Assembly: GCF_016919005.1 (NCBI RefSeq)
Contig: NZ_JAFFQE010000002.1
Span: forward strand, 885,468-949,467
Direction of reading: 5' to 3'
DNA: 64,000 nucleotides
DNA from: Desulfopila inferna
GTDB lineage: Bacteria; Desulfobacterota; Desulfobulbia; Desulfobulbales; Desulfocapsaceae
Each line of letters starts with the position of its first letter. The stretch's first letter is position 1. Below the pieces are notes generated by a model. It was not told the DNA's origin. It saw only the letters and a program-made list of their open reading frames with translations, and did not search any database. A program made the translations under genes and the position numbers. Positions 28,140 through 36,021 of this stretch are shown here, one piece after another.

Positions 28140-29918
28140 TTATATTTCATCAACAACAATGTTTTGGTTTTCATCGGCACGCCTGATCTGTGTTGCCGAG
28201 GTTGTCGACATTTCAGCTTTGAAGCAGAGCGCCCACATCATCACTATACCCACGATCCACCATACTATCTGCCAGGACCAGAGTGGCGGGAATCCCGCAA
28301 ACTCAAAGGCATTATTGCCGATGATACAGAAGGGTCCGATAGCACAGAGGTACCAGAGAGGAACGAGGACTTTCATGGCATTCCGCCATTTCTGGCCGCT
28401 CTCGGAAGGACCGTCAACATCATCGAGCCATGCCCGTACTTCGGCCTGACGCTCCATGGTCTCCTTAGAATCCTTCATTCCCAGGGCACGGCAGAGATAG
28501 GCTATGACCAGTCCGGTGAAGAGTCCCCAGAAGGCGGTATGCATGGAGAGAGGATACTGATAAACGAAGTAGGTGATGAAACAGGCGATAATGGCACCGA
28601 GCAATCCGATGACAACGCCGATAGAGGGATATTTGAAACCGTAATGCACACCCAGCAGCATCAGATACATGATAAAGCCAAAGGCGGTAGCAAACCCGCC
28701 GATCATAACAATTGCACCGGGAGCGGTGAGGCTCACCACAACTGCGAGAACGGTGATAACCGTAACGAAAAACCGGTTGGCCCAGATCTGTTCGGCGTGG
28801 CCCGCCTTCTTCTTCTTAAGATAGCGCCAGTAAACATCCCGGAGAACAATGGTTCCGCCGGTGCCGATATATGGAGCGGCGGTGGAGTGGATGGCGGCAA
28901 TAATACCAAGGAAAACGATAGCCATTACCGGTCCGGGAAGAACATAGTTCATCAGCATCGGCACCACATCACCGTCAACCTGAGGAGCTATCTCTCCCAT
29001 ATTCTGGAGGATACGGGCACCCATCCCCTGAAATGCGGTAAAGAAGAACAACGCGATACCAACGATGAAAGTAGACATGAAGACCTGCTGCCAGGGCAGC
29101 GCCTTGGGATTAGCCATGCCGAAATTCCAGAGAATAAACGCTGGTGATGACTGGATTCCCATAAGGGCGAACATGTAAGTGAGGATCATGACCGTTGTCC
29201 AGCCGCCCGCGCCAAGACCGAAATGGATCACGCTGGGCACTGTCACATATTTCGCCTCCAGCATTCTGATGTTGTTGCTGAATTCGGTCCAGCCGCCGAG
29301 AGCCGGTGCCGTGATCGTGAAATACCCAAGCAGGACGATACTTAAGACAAGCAGGATGAACTGGATAACTCCAACCCAGGTACTTGCCTTGAGCCCTCCC
29401 GTGACCACATAAAACCAGACGATAAAGGCCATGAAAAAGAGACCGGCGGTATAGGGTACTCCGGCAACGATTTCAAAAAGTTTGGCCGCGGCGATAAGCT
29501 GCAGGCCCGAGTAAAACATGGAATAGAGTACCGCTGAAAGAACCGTCAGCCAGCGGATAGCCTCGTTGTTGTAATAATAGGCAAACATATCACCCGGAGT
29601 AACGAATCCGTAATGCTTGCCCAGCAACCAGTTTCTTTTGGCAAAAAAGGCTCCTGTGATTGGAATGGTGAGAACATAGAACGAAGCGAAGGCATAGGCA
29701 AGGCCATCGCGCCAGATAAGTCCCGGGTGACCAACCGTAGTCCAGCCGGAAAAGGAAGCGGCTGTAGCCGCCATAAGAAATGCAATAAACGGTATAGAAC
29801 GTCCCCCAATGGCATATCCCGATGCGGTTTTTTCAGTGAAATAGCCTCTAAGTCCCCACCAGAAACAGTAGATGATATAGATACCTAGAAAGGTAAATAC
29901 CCAGGTTTTAGGTTCCAT
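28140..29918 (-). CDS. Sodium:solute symporter family transporter
   Basis: A 592-residue SSS (SLC5-like) transporter with about 13-14 membrane helices. Typical stretches are SGYAIGGRSIPFIAFLMAAT and FSGWTTVGHPGLIWRDG near the N-terminus and GFIMYLMLLGVHYGFKYPS late in the protein. The C-terminal part beyond residue 480 carries a soluble loop and two further helices. The substrate is unknown; carboxylates or amino acids are usual. GGAGGAG precedes the ATG. It is paired with a 28-residue membrane peptide gene downstream. Na+ use fits with the Na+-type V-ATPase predicted in this window. Confidence 0.92.
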   Translation of the reverse strand: MEPKTWVFTFLGIYIIYCFWWGLRGYFTEKTASGYAIGGRSIPFIAFLMAATAASFSGWTTVGHPGLIWRDGLAYAFASFYVLTIPITGAFFAKRNWLLGKHYGFVTPGDMFAYYYNNEAIRWLTVLSAVLYSMFYSGLQLIAAAKLFEIVAGVPYTAGLFFMAFIVWFYVVTGGLKASTWVGVIQFILLVLSIVLLGYFTITAPALGGWTEFSNNIRMLEAKYVTVPSVIHFGLGAGGWTTVMILTYMFALMGIQSSPAFILWNFGMANPKALPWQQVFMSTFIVGIALFFFTAFQGMGARILQNMGEIAPQVDGDVVPMLMNYVLPGPVMAIVFLGIIAAIHSTAAPYIGTGGTIVLRDVYWRYLKKKKAGHAEQIWANRFFVTVITVLAVVVSLTAPGAIVMIGGFATAFGFIMYLMLLGVHYGFKYPSIGVVIGLLGAIIACFITYFVYQYPLSMHTAFWGLFTGLVIAYLCRALGMKDSKETMERQAEVRAWLDDVDGPSESGQKWRNAMKVLVPLWYLCAIGPFCIIGNNAFEFAGFPPLWSWQIVWWIVGIVMMWALCFKAEMSTTSATQIRRADENQNIVVDEI

Positions 29919-30764
29919 TACGGCTCTCCTCCTGTCTTTTTTAGTTAATCTTTCTGAATACTAAAAAACCGACATTTTCGTTTCTGTAATCACCTCCTTC
30001 TGTGTATCCTGAAAATAGATTCGTTGTTTTTTTGCAGGAAATCAGGGTTAGCGGAGATCCTGCTCCCGTTCGGCTTTTGCTTAAAAACGACTATGATCCC
30101 GTCATCGAATCGTCCGGAGACGAGGACGCACAAGAAGGATGAAACAGTCGTTTGCAAATGGTGCGCTGCTATAGCTGATATTTTTGAAAAAGTTCGAACG
30201 ACCGACAACACCGGCACCATTTCCTCATGCCGCCGCTTGCCTGCTCGACTAAACGCAGAGCAGGTGCCGCCGGTAGAGAGAATAGAAATGCCTGTTTGTT
30301 GTTAGCGGTTTGGGAATTGCACCAAGCCGCCTCTGTTGCCGCTATCGCTAATATTGATCCGGTTCTTGTAAAACAACAAGAAGACGGGGAGTTCCTGAAG
30401 ATTATGAAAGGCAGAGTCTATTCTGAGCACTCTGATAATTACAATCTATTGTATAATAAATAATGATAATTTGCATCATAAAAATTTATTCTATATTTTT
30501 AACATGTTGCAGAACATTAACGACATAGGGGCAGGAATTTTTGGAAATACCGGAAGATATGTTTTTTAGGCGGTTCAATTTTTACAAAGAGAGAATGATC
30601 CGAAAATATTCCAGGTTGAGATGACTATGCAACTACGCCAAAGAGGAGATCTGCTTTTTGCCGTGTATCATGCTGGCCTTTTCATGTGTATAATGTTACT
30701 ACATTAAAAATGATGAACTCGTAAAAAGCTCGATCACAACAATCTCCACCCGAAAGAAAATGAA
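29919..30764. other. Long intergenic region between divergent genes
   Basis: About 850 bases without a convincing gene. Several open frames of 75-95 codons exist but have no good ribosome binding site, overlap one another on both strands and look compositionally non-coding. The region should hold the promoters of the symporter (leftward) and of the phosphatidyltransferase (rightward). The segment 30400-30560 is strongly AT-rich. Confidence 0.5.
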
Positions 30765-32057
30765 ATGGAACGATTATTGATAATATGTTTTTCAGCAGCT
30801 CTTGGAACCGGCTTCTATTACTGGTTCTCTGTGATGATCAAGAAGAAGTGGATGCAGGAGTATATCTTCACGCATCAATGGCTGCTTTCTCCCAATGCAA
30901 TATGCTACTGGCGTACTGTTCTTGCGATTGGTGGGTTTTTTCTCTACTTTTTTTCCGGCTATCAACCTGTTGCCATTCTGATCTTTACCTTCGCCGCCAT
31001 CCTTGACGGAGTCGACGGAGTCGTGGCCAGAAACTGCAACATGATTTCACGGTTGGGCGAATGGCTCGATCCGATGTGCGACAAGCTGACCTACCTTCCT
31101 CCTCTGCTAGGTTTTGCATATATAGGAATCCTGTCGGTTAAGCTGGTTTGGATACTCATCGCGATTGAACTTTTCGGGCAGTTTTTTGCCAGAAGAGTAC
31201 TGCAGTATTTCAAGATTTCCGGAGCCGCCAATAACTTCGGCAAAATCAAGGCAATCATCTGTTTTGCACTGGTTATTTTTTGCGCCTTGCTTGATGAGAA
31301 TCGCGGAGTCGTTGATATTGGCGACGAAATTCTTCTTGCCTGCATCATTCTCTCGACCGCCTCGGTGGTCTTCAAGTTTGTGCCAAATAGACTGTATGCC
31401 GATATTCTTTCAACGCTGAATTTCATTTGTGGTGTAACCAGCCTGGTTTTGACCTACAACGGGTATATTGCCAGAGCGATAATCGTTATTATCGCCGGAC
31501 AGCTTTTCGATCTCTTCGATGGACGGATGGCTTTAAAACATGGCGGAACAATTTATGGTCCCTATCTAGATGATATTGCCGACTTTGTCAGCTTTGGCCT
31601 TGCCCCTGCCTATGTAATGGTCAAACTAGGTGTACCTGTTTCCTATATTTTTGCTTTAATCTATGTCAGCGGGGTCGCCTACAGGCTTGTACGTTTTGTG
31701 ACAACCGATAAGCAGAGAACCGATCTGCCGGAAGGAGTCTTCAACGGGTTGCCCAGTCCCGCCGGAGCGTTGCTCGTCCTGGGCGCTTCCCTGGCTGTTC
31801 CGCCAAATTATCTGCCGTTGGTAGCTTTGCTCTCCGTCGGACTTATGGTGAGCAAAATTCGTTTCGCTCATTTCGGCAGGGTGATTATGAAAGAGATACC
31901 GCGGCCTTTGTTTTTCATGGGAAGCGCAATGATAATCGTCATTATTGCCCTTGTCTTCAAGACGAGAAGTATAGAGATGTTCGGCTATCTTATTCTTGGC
32001 TCGGTATTTCTGTATATGATAGTAGGAAGGAAATTATTGCAGAAAAAAAGCGCCTGA
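30765..32057 (+). CDS. Tandem CDP-alcohol phosphatidyltransferase (two fused domains)
   Basis: A 430-residue membrane protein with two copies of the CDP-alcohol phosphatidyltransferase domain, each normally a separate enzyme. Domain 1 (about 40-175) has the full motif D81xxD84G85xxA88R89 ... G98xxxD102xxxD106. Domain 2 (about 205-400) has D249xxD252G253xxA256 ... D269xxxD273, with Leu at the usual Arg position. It begins like phosphatidylserine synthase (ADILSTLNFICGVTSL). Both domains keep all four metal-binding aspartates. A protein making two phospholipid head groups is possible, but substrates are not evident. No strong ribosome binding site is seen. Confidence 0.85.
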   Translation: MERLLIICFSAALGTGFYYWFSVMIKKKWMQEYIFTHQWLLSPNAICYWRTVLAIGGFFLYFFSGYQPVAILIFTFAAILDGVDGVVARNCNMISRLGEWLDPMCDKLTYLPPLLGFAYIGILSVKLVWILIAIELFGQFFARRVLQYFKISGAANNFGKIKAIICFALVIFCALLDENRGVVDIGDEILLACIILSTASVVFKFVPNRLYADILSTLNFICGVTSLVLTYNGYIARAIIVIIAGQLFDLFDGRMALKHGGTIYGPYLDDIADFVSFGLAPAYVMVKLGVPVSYIFALIYVSGVAYRLVRFVTTDKQRTDLPEGVFNGLPSPAGALLVLGASLAVPPNYLPLVALLSVGLMVSKIRFAHFGRVIMKEIPRPLFFMGSAMIIVIIALVFKTRSIEMFGYLILGSVFLYMIVGRKLLQKKSA

Positions 32058-32069
32058 ATTATCAGACGC
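32042..32069 (-). terminator. Rho-independent terminator of the MFS gene
   Basis: On the minus strand, 14 bases after the MFS stop codon, GCGTCTGA-N4-TCAGGCGC forms a stem with one mismatch, followed directly by CTTTTTTTC. The hairpin overlaps the stop codon of the convergent phosphatidyltransferase gene. Confidence 0.75.
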
Positions 32070-32082
32070 TGTAAGCGCAGCT

Positions 32083-33360
32083 TTAATCGCTCTGCGCCTC
32101 ACTTTCATCCACCTTGCCAAGGATCACCGCGCCGAGAACAAAGAGGACGACGATGCTCAGCACTCCCCACCTGGTATCTCCGGTGAGTCCGCCCACCATC
32201 CCCATAAGAAAGGGGCCGCTGATGGTTGCAAATTTACCGAAAACATTATAGAAGCCAAAAAACTCAGCACTTCTCTGCGGCGGGATAAGCCTGGCAAAAT
32301 AGCTTCTGCTGAGTGCCTGGATACCGCCCATAGCGGATGCCACCAGAAAGGCAATTATCCAGAAAAGCATCGTTTTTGATTGATAACTTGCCAGCGAGGG
32401 CAGGAGAAAGGCCAGCAGGGTTATCAGGCAATAGACCATTATGCCGGCAAGCAGCATATTCCTGGTGCCGAAAACAAGAGCGAGTCTTCCGTACAACAAG
32501 GCAAAGGGGAAGGCGACAATCTGGATAAACAGCAGGACGGCGATCAGAAGGGGAATATCGAAGCCCAGGTCTCTGCCGTAGGCGGTGGACATCGTAATAA
32601 TGGTACCTACGCCGTCAATGTAGAAAAAATACGCCGCCAGAAAGAGAAAAACCTGCTTGTGTTTTTTGATGTCGGTGAGTGTATGCCACAACCTTTTAAA
32701 ACCTGCTGCAACCGGTGTAGCAGTGGATGGCAGAAAGTGTCGTTGTTTGAAGTTTTTCATGGCCGGAATGGCAAGGAGCAGCCACCACACGGCGACGATG
32801 ACAAAGCCAATCCTGGTCTCCGTGGCCGGCAGACCTCCGCTTAAACCTCCTTTGAGGATAAGCCCGATTATCAGGAGAAAGGGGATGACGCTGCCTATAT
32901 AACCTAAAGCATATCCCAGGGACGAGACGCTGTCCATCCGTTCCCTGGTGGTGACGTCGACCAGGAATGCATCGTAGAAGATATTGGCCCCGGCCCAGCC
33001 CACCCTGGCGGCGACAAACATGAGCAGACATAAGAGCCACTGTCCCTCGACGATAAAGGAAAGTGCTGTAGTGAAGCTGAGTCCCAGTGCCAGAAAGCAG
33101 AGAAAAAACAGCCTCTTTCTCTGCCGGTAGTCGGCCATGGTTCCTAAGAGAGGGGCGAGCAGGGCCAGTATCAATGATGCAGCGGAATTCGCGAATCCCC
33201 AGTGGGCGGTCGATATGGCGTTTGGCAGGTGGGAGGCGGCGATATCCTTGTAGAATATAGGCATGATGGCCGTCACCATCACCAGGACAAAGGCGGAGTT
33301 GCCGACATCATAGAGGACCCAGCTCCGTTCCTCGCTGGACATTTTAAATAGATTCTTCAT
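32083..33360 (-). CDS. MFS transporter, UMF1/Atg22-like family
   Basis: A 425-residue 12-helix carrier. The start WVLYDVGNSAFVLVMVTAIMP is characteristic of the UMF1 (vacuole effluxer Atg22-like) branch of the major facilitator superfamily, as is the middle RSYFARLIPPQRSAEFFGFYN segment. Bacterial members are generally uncharacterised exporters or nutrient carriers. It stands alone, convergent with the phosphatidyltransferase gene. Confidence 0.9.
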   Translation of the reverse strand: MKNLFKMSSEERSWVLYDVGNSAFVLVMVTAIMPIFYKDIAASHLPNAISTAHWGFANSAASLILALLAPLLGTMADYRQRKRLFFLCFLALGLSFTTALSFIVEGQWLLCLLMFVAARVGWAGANIFYDAFLVDVTTRERMDSVSSLGYALGYIGSVIPFLLIIGLILKGGLSGGLPATETRIGFVIVAVWWLLLAIPAMKNFKQRHFLPSTATPVAAGFKRLWHTLTDIKKHKQVFLFLAAYFFYIDGVGTIITMSTAYGRDLGFDIPLLIAVLLFIQIVAFPFALLYGRLALVFGTRNMLLAGIMVYCLITLLAFLLPSLASYQSKTMLFWIIAFLVASAMGGIQALSRSYFARLIPPQRSAEFFGFYNVFGKFATISGPFLMGMVGGLTGDTRWGVLSIVVLFVLGAVILGKVDESEAQSD

Positions 33361-33718
33361 GTCAAAATATTGTATCCCTATATCCAGGAACGATTGCTTC
33401 AGGTGATTTTCGGGCTAGCGCGATGTTTCCGGGTGGTGGCAGCCTTTAGTTACAATACCATAACAGTGTCTGCAAATATAGAGAGACTGTATAGACTGCA
33501 GTCTTATTCCCTCCTGTCTGCGGTATAACCTGCCGGAACCGGGAGGAAACCGGCGCCTGATTTGAAATTTACCGCAATTTTACTGTATATTTATATTGCC
33601 GGGCTATGTAGAACGGCAAGTGTTTTTTCGGCTGAATCTTAAAATGTGCAGGAGCATGGTTTCGAATGAACTGGTAAGCCGGTCTTCCTGCGAAACCGGC
33701 TGAAGAGGAGCTACACTC
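33361..33718. other. Intergenic region upstream of the universal stress gene
   Basis: No gene seen. It contains short inverted repeats, for example GCCGGT ... ACCGGC around 33677-33701, about 20-40 bases before the universal stress protein start, which could be a leader hairpin. Confidence 0.4.
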
Positions 33719-34141
33719 ATGGAAAAAAAACGAATTGCCGTCGCAGTCGACGGCTCCAGATTCTCTCCAAAGGTTATGGATAAAGCTATTGAATATGCAA
33801 AGCTTCTCGGAGCTGATATGGTTTTTGTCTACTGCCATAAAAAATATCCGCGGATTCTGGGACAACCGTATCGGGATCAGATTATTTCAGAAATAAATGA
33901 TCAAGCCAAGGAAACGGTAAGTCCATATCTGGAGCAGCTTGAAGATTCCGGTGTACCTTTCACTGTGCGGTTAATGGAGGAACCCGCCGGAACCATGATT
34001 CCCGAAGTTGCCCGGGACGAGAAATGCGACCTTATTATCATGGGTTCAAGGGGGTTGTCGAATCTGCAGGGACTGATTATCGGCAGTGTTACCCATCGAG
34101 TGCTGCATGTGGCGGAATGTGATGTCATGGTTGTCAAATAA
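33719..34141 (+). CDS. Universal stress protein (UspA family)
   Basis: A 140-residue single-domain Usp protein of usual length. The N-terminal strand (RIAVAVDGS) and the C-terminal ATP-binding pattern (IIMGSRGLSN ... GSVTHRVLH) correspond to the G2xG9x(S/T) motif with modest deviations, so nucleotide binding is likely. AGAGGAG lies before the ATG. It is a single-gene unit. Confidence 0.93.
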   Translation: MEKKRIAVAVDGSRFSPKVMDKAIEYAKLLGADMVFVYCHKKYPRILGQPYRDQIISEINDQAKETVSPYLEQLEDSGVPFTVRLMEEPAGTMIPEVARDEKCDLIIMGSRGLSNLQGLIIGSVTHRVLHVAECDVMVVK

Positions 34142-34306
34142 CCTGGTGAGCTGGATAACTTCTCTGGTGCATTTGAGATGTTCGCCTTTAAAGTGGAGAA
34201 ATTCTTTATCGGGTATTATGTTTTTTAGATGAGTCAACCGACCTCGATATATGAAATAAACCTTTGATTGCGACATGACAGTTCTGTTGGAGGATGATGT
34301 GACGTT

Positions 34307-34810
34307 ATGGAATTGAATAGATTATTACAGCGAGAAATTCTTATATCTTTAAAGAAAGTCTATCCCGACAGCCTACTGGTTTCGGCATTGCCCGGATTTT
34401 CTGATGACAGACAGTTTATGGGAAATCTATTCTATCTGCAGGAACATGGATTGATTGAAGGAGGAGATGTACGGGAACCGGGCAGGTGCCGAAGCATGAT
34501 TGACGCTCAGATTACCCGTTCGGGGCTGGACTTTCTTACTGATGACGGTGGCTTGTCGGCAATTCGGGATGGTGTTGCGGTGAAATTGACAAGCAGCGAA
34601 TATTTTGGTGCCATTGACCAGGCCCTGCTGCATGCAGATCTTGATGATCATGAAAGAGATGTAATTCAGAAATCACTGCTGCAGATGGATAATGAAACTG
34701 CAAAAGAGCTGGTCCTGGAGCTGATCGGCCTCAGCGTCCGCGAGAAAACCGAATTTTTGGCAATCCTGGCGCGGCGGGAGAAAACCCTGCATAATTTCAG
34801 TGGAGAATAA
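34307..34810 (+). CDS. Hypothetical protein with N-terminal winged helix
   Basis: A 167-residue protein. Residues 1-80 resemble a winged helix (REILISLKKVYPDS ... NLFYLQEHGLIEGG ... QITRSGLDFL), as in small DNA-binding or phage-type regulators. The C-terminal half is helical and acidic, ending in a basic amphipathic helix. The gene ends at 34810, just before the tag gene, so co-transcription with tag and ogt is likely and a regulatory link to alkylation repair is possible. No family name is offered. Confidence 0.7.
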   Translation: MELNRLLQREILISLKKVYPDSLLVSALPGFSDDRQFMGNLFYLQEHGLIEGGDVREPGRCRSMIDAQITRSGLDFLTDDGGLSAIRDGVAVKLTSSEYFGAIDQALLHADLDDHERDVIQKSLLQMDNETAKELVLELIGLSVREKTEFLAILARREKTLHNFSGE

Positions 34811-34817
34811 CAGAAAA

Positions 34818-35447
34818 ATGAGCGAAGAGAAAAAGCGTTGTTCCTGGTGCAGACCGGATTCGGCTTCCTATGTGCAGTATCATGACACCGAATGGGGAGT
34901 GCCGGTTACCGAAGATGACAAACTTTTTCAAATGCTGGTTCTTGAAGGAATGCAGGCAGGTCTTTCCTGGTTGACCATTTTGAAAAAGCGACAGGCCTTT
35001 CTTGAAGCCTTCGATAACTTTGATCCGTCGATAGTAGCGGCTTATGATGGCGGAAAGCTCGATGAGTTGCTGCAAAATACGGCGATTATCAGGAACAGGC
35101 GGAAAATTGAATCGGCTGTAAAAAACGCCCGGGTTGTACTCCAGCTGCAGCGCGAGTATGGCTCCTTCTCCCAATATCTGTGGCGCTTCGTTGATTTTAA
35201 ACCCATCCGCAACAGCGTGGCCGAGCCGGGTGAAATTCCTGCTAAGACCGAACTGTCCACCGAAATTTCGAAGGATCTGAAAAAAAGGGGAATGAACTTC
35301 GTGGGACCGACTATAATCTATGCCTTGATGCAGGCTGTTGGTATGGTAAACGACCATGAAACCTCCTGCTTCAGGTATAGTGAGTGCAGCAGATCGGCCC
35401 GGGAATCCGGAAAGGCCGGTAAATTCATGGAAAACAACACCAATTGA
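34818..35447 (+). CDS. tag: DNA-3-methyladenine glycosylase I
   Basis: About 209 residues. Removes 3-methyladenine from DNA as the first step of base excision repair. The signature KKRCSWCRPDSASYVQYHDTEWG region near the start holds two zinc ligands (Cys and His), and DHETSCFRYSEC near residue 185 holds the other two. LEGMQAGLSWLTILKKR is the conserved helix-hairpin region. The ATG at 34818 is chosen; a GTG at 34800 would overlap the upstream gene. Its neighbour ogt encodes another alkylation repair enzyme. Confidence 0.95.
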   Translation: MSEEKKRCSWCRPDSASYVQYHDTEWGVPVTEDDKLFQMLVLEGMQAGLSWLTILKKRQAFLEAFDNFDPSIVAAYDGGKLDELLQNTAIIRNRRKIESAVKNARVVLQLQREYGSFSQYLWRFVDFKPIRNSVAEPGEIPAKTELSTEISKDLKKRGMNFVGPTIIYALMQAVGMVNDHETSCFRYSECSRSARESGKAGKFMENNTN

Positions 35448-35505
35448 GATGGCTCACTGAGAATTTGCCGGATGGGCGTTTTCACAAGGCCGAAGGATTT
35501 GGAAT

Positions 35506-36006
35506 ATGAACAGTATGATTATGACGGAATCACTTTTTTATGACCGTCTGCAAACCAATGTTGGCGATCTGATTGTAGCGATGAGTGAGGAAGGGCTTAA
35601 GTTTGTCAATTTTGCAGATCCGCACAATCCATCAGTTCCGGCCGGCTGGATCCATGATCCCGTTAAACTGGAGGATGCCACCTCGCAATTACGAGAATAT
35701 CTGAACGGCGGGCGGCATACCTTTGATTTACCGCTGGCCCCTGCGGGTACACCTTTCCAGCGCAGGGTTTGGCAGGCGCTCACGGAAATTCCCTATGGCA
35801 AAACAATCAGCTATCGAGAACTTGCTCAACAGGTGGAATCTCCGCGTGGCTTCAGGGCCGTCGGCAATGCCAATGGCCGCAACCCCATTGTCATTATCCA
35901 GCCATGTCACAGAGTCATTGCGATGGATGGCAAAATCGGGGGGTTTTCGTCTGGAATTCACAGGAAAAAATATCTGTTGGAAATGGAAGGGGTGTGCACC
36001 CTTTAG
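35506..36006 (+). CDS. ogt: Methylated-DNA--protein-cysteine methyltransferase
   Basis: A 166-residue suicide repair protein that moves methyl groups from O6-methylguanine to its own cysteine. The active-site motif PCHRVI is near residue 135, preceded by the helix-turn-helix-like PYGKTISYRELAQQV and the arginine-finger region RAVGNANGRNP. It lies about 60 bases after tag on the same strand, making an alkylation-repair pair. Confidence 0.95.
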   Translation: MNSMIMTESLFYDRLQTNVGDLIVAMSEEGLKFVNFADPHNPSVPAGWIHDPVKLEDATSQLREYLNGGRHTFDLPLAPAGTPFQRRVWQALTEIPYGKTISYRELAQQVESPRGFRAVGNANGRNPIVIIQPCHRVIAMDGKIGGFSSGIHRKKYLLEMEGVCTL

Positions 36007-36021
36007 CTCTGCTTCATTTGG

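Noticed and set aside
29990..30463. Several frames of 75-95 codons between the symporter and phosphatidyltransferase genes
   Set aside because: They overlap on both strands, lack ribosome binding sites and resemble no family.
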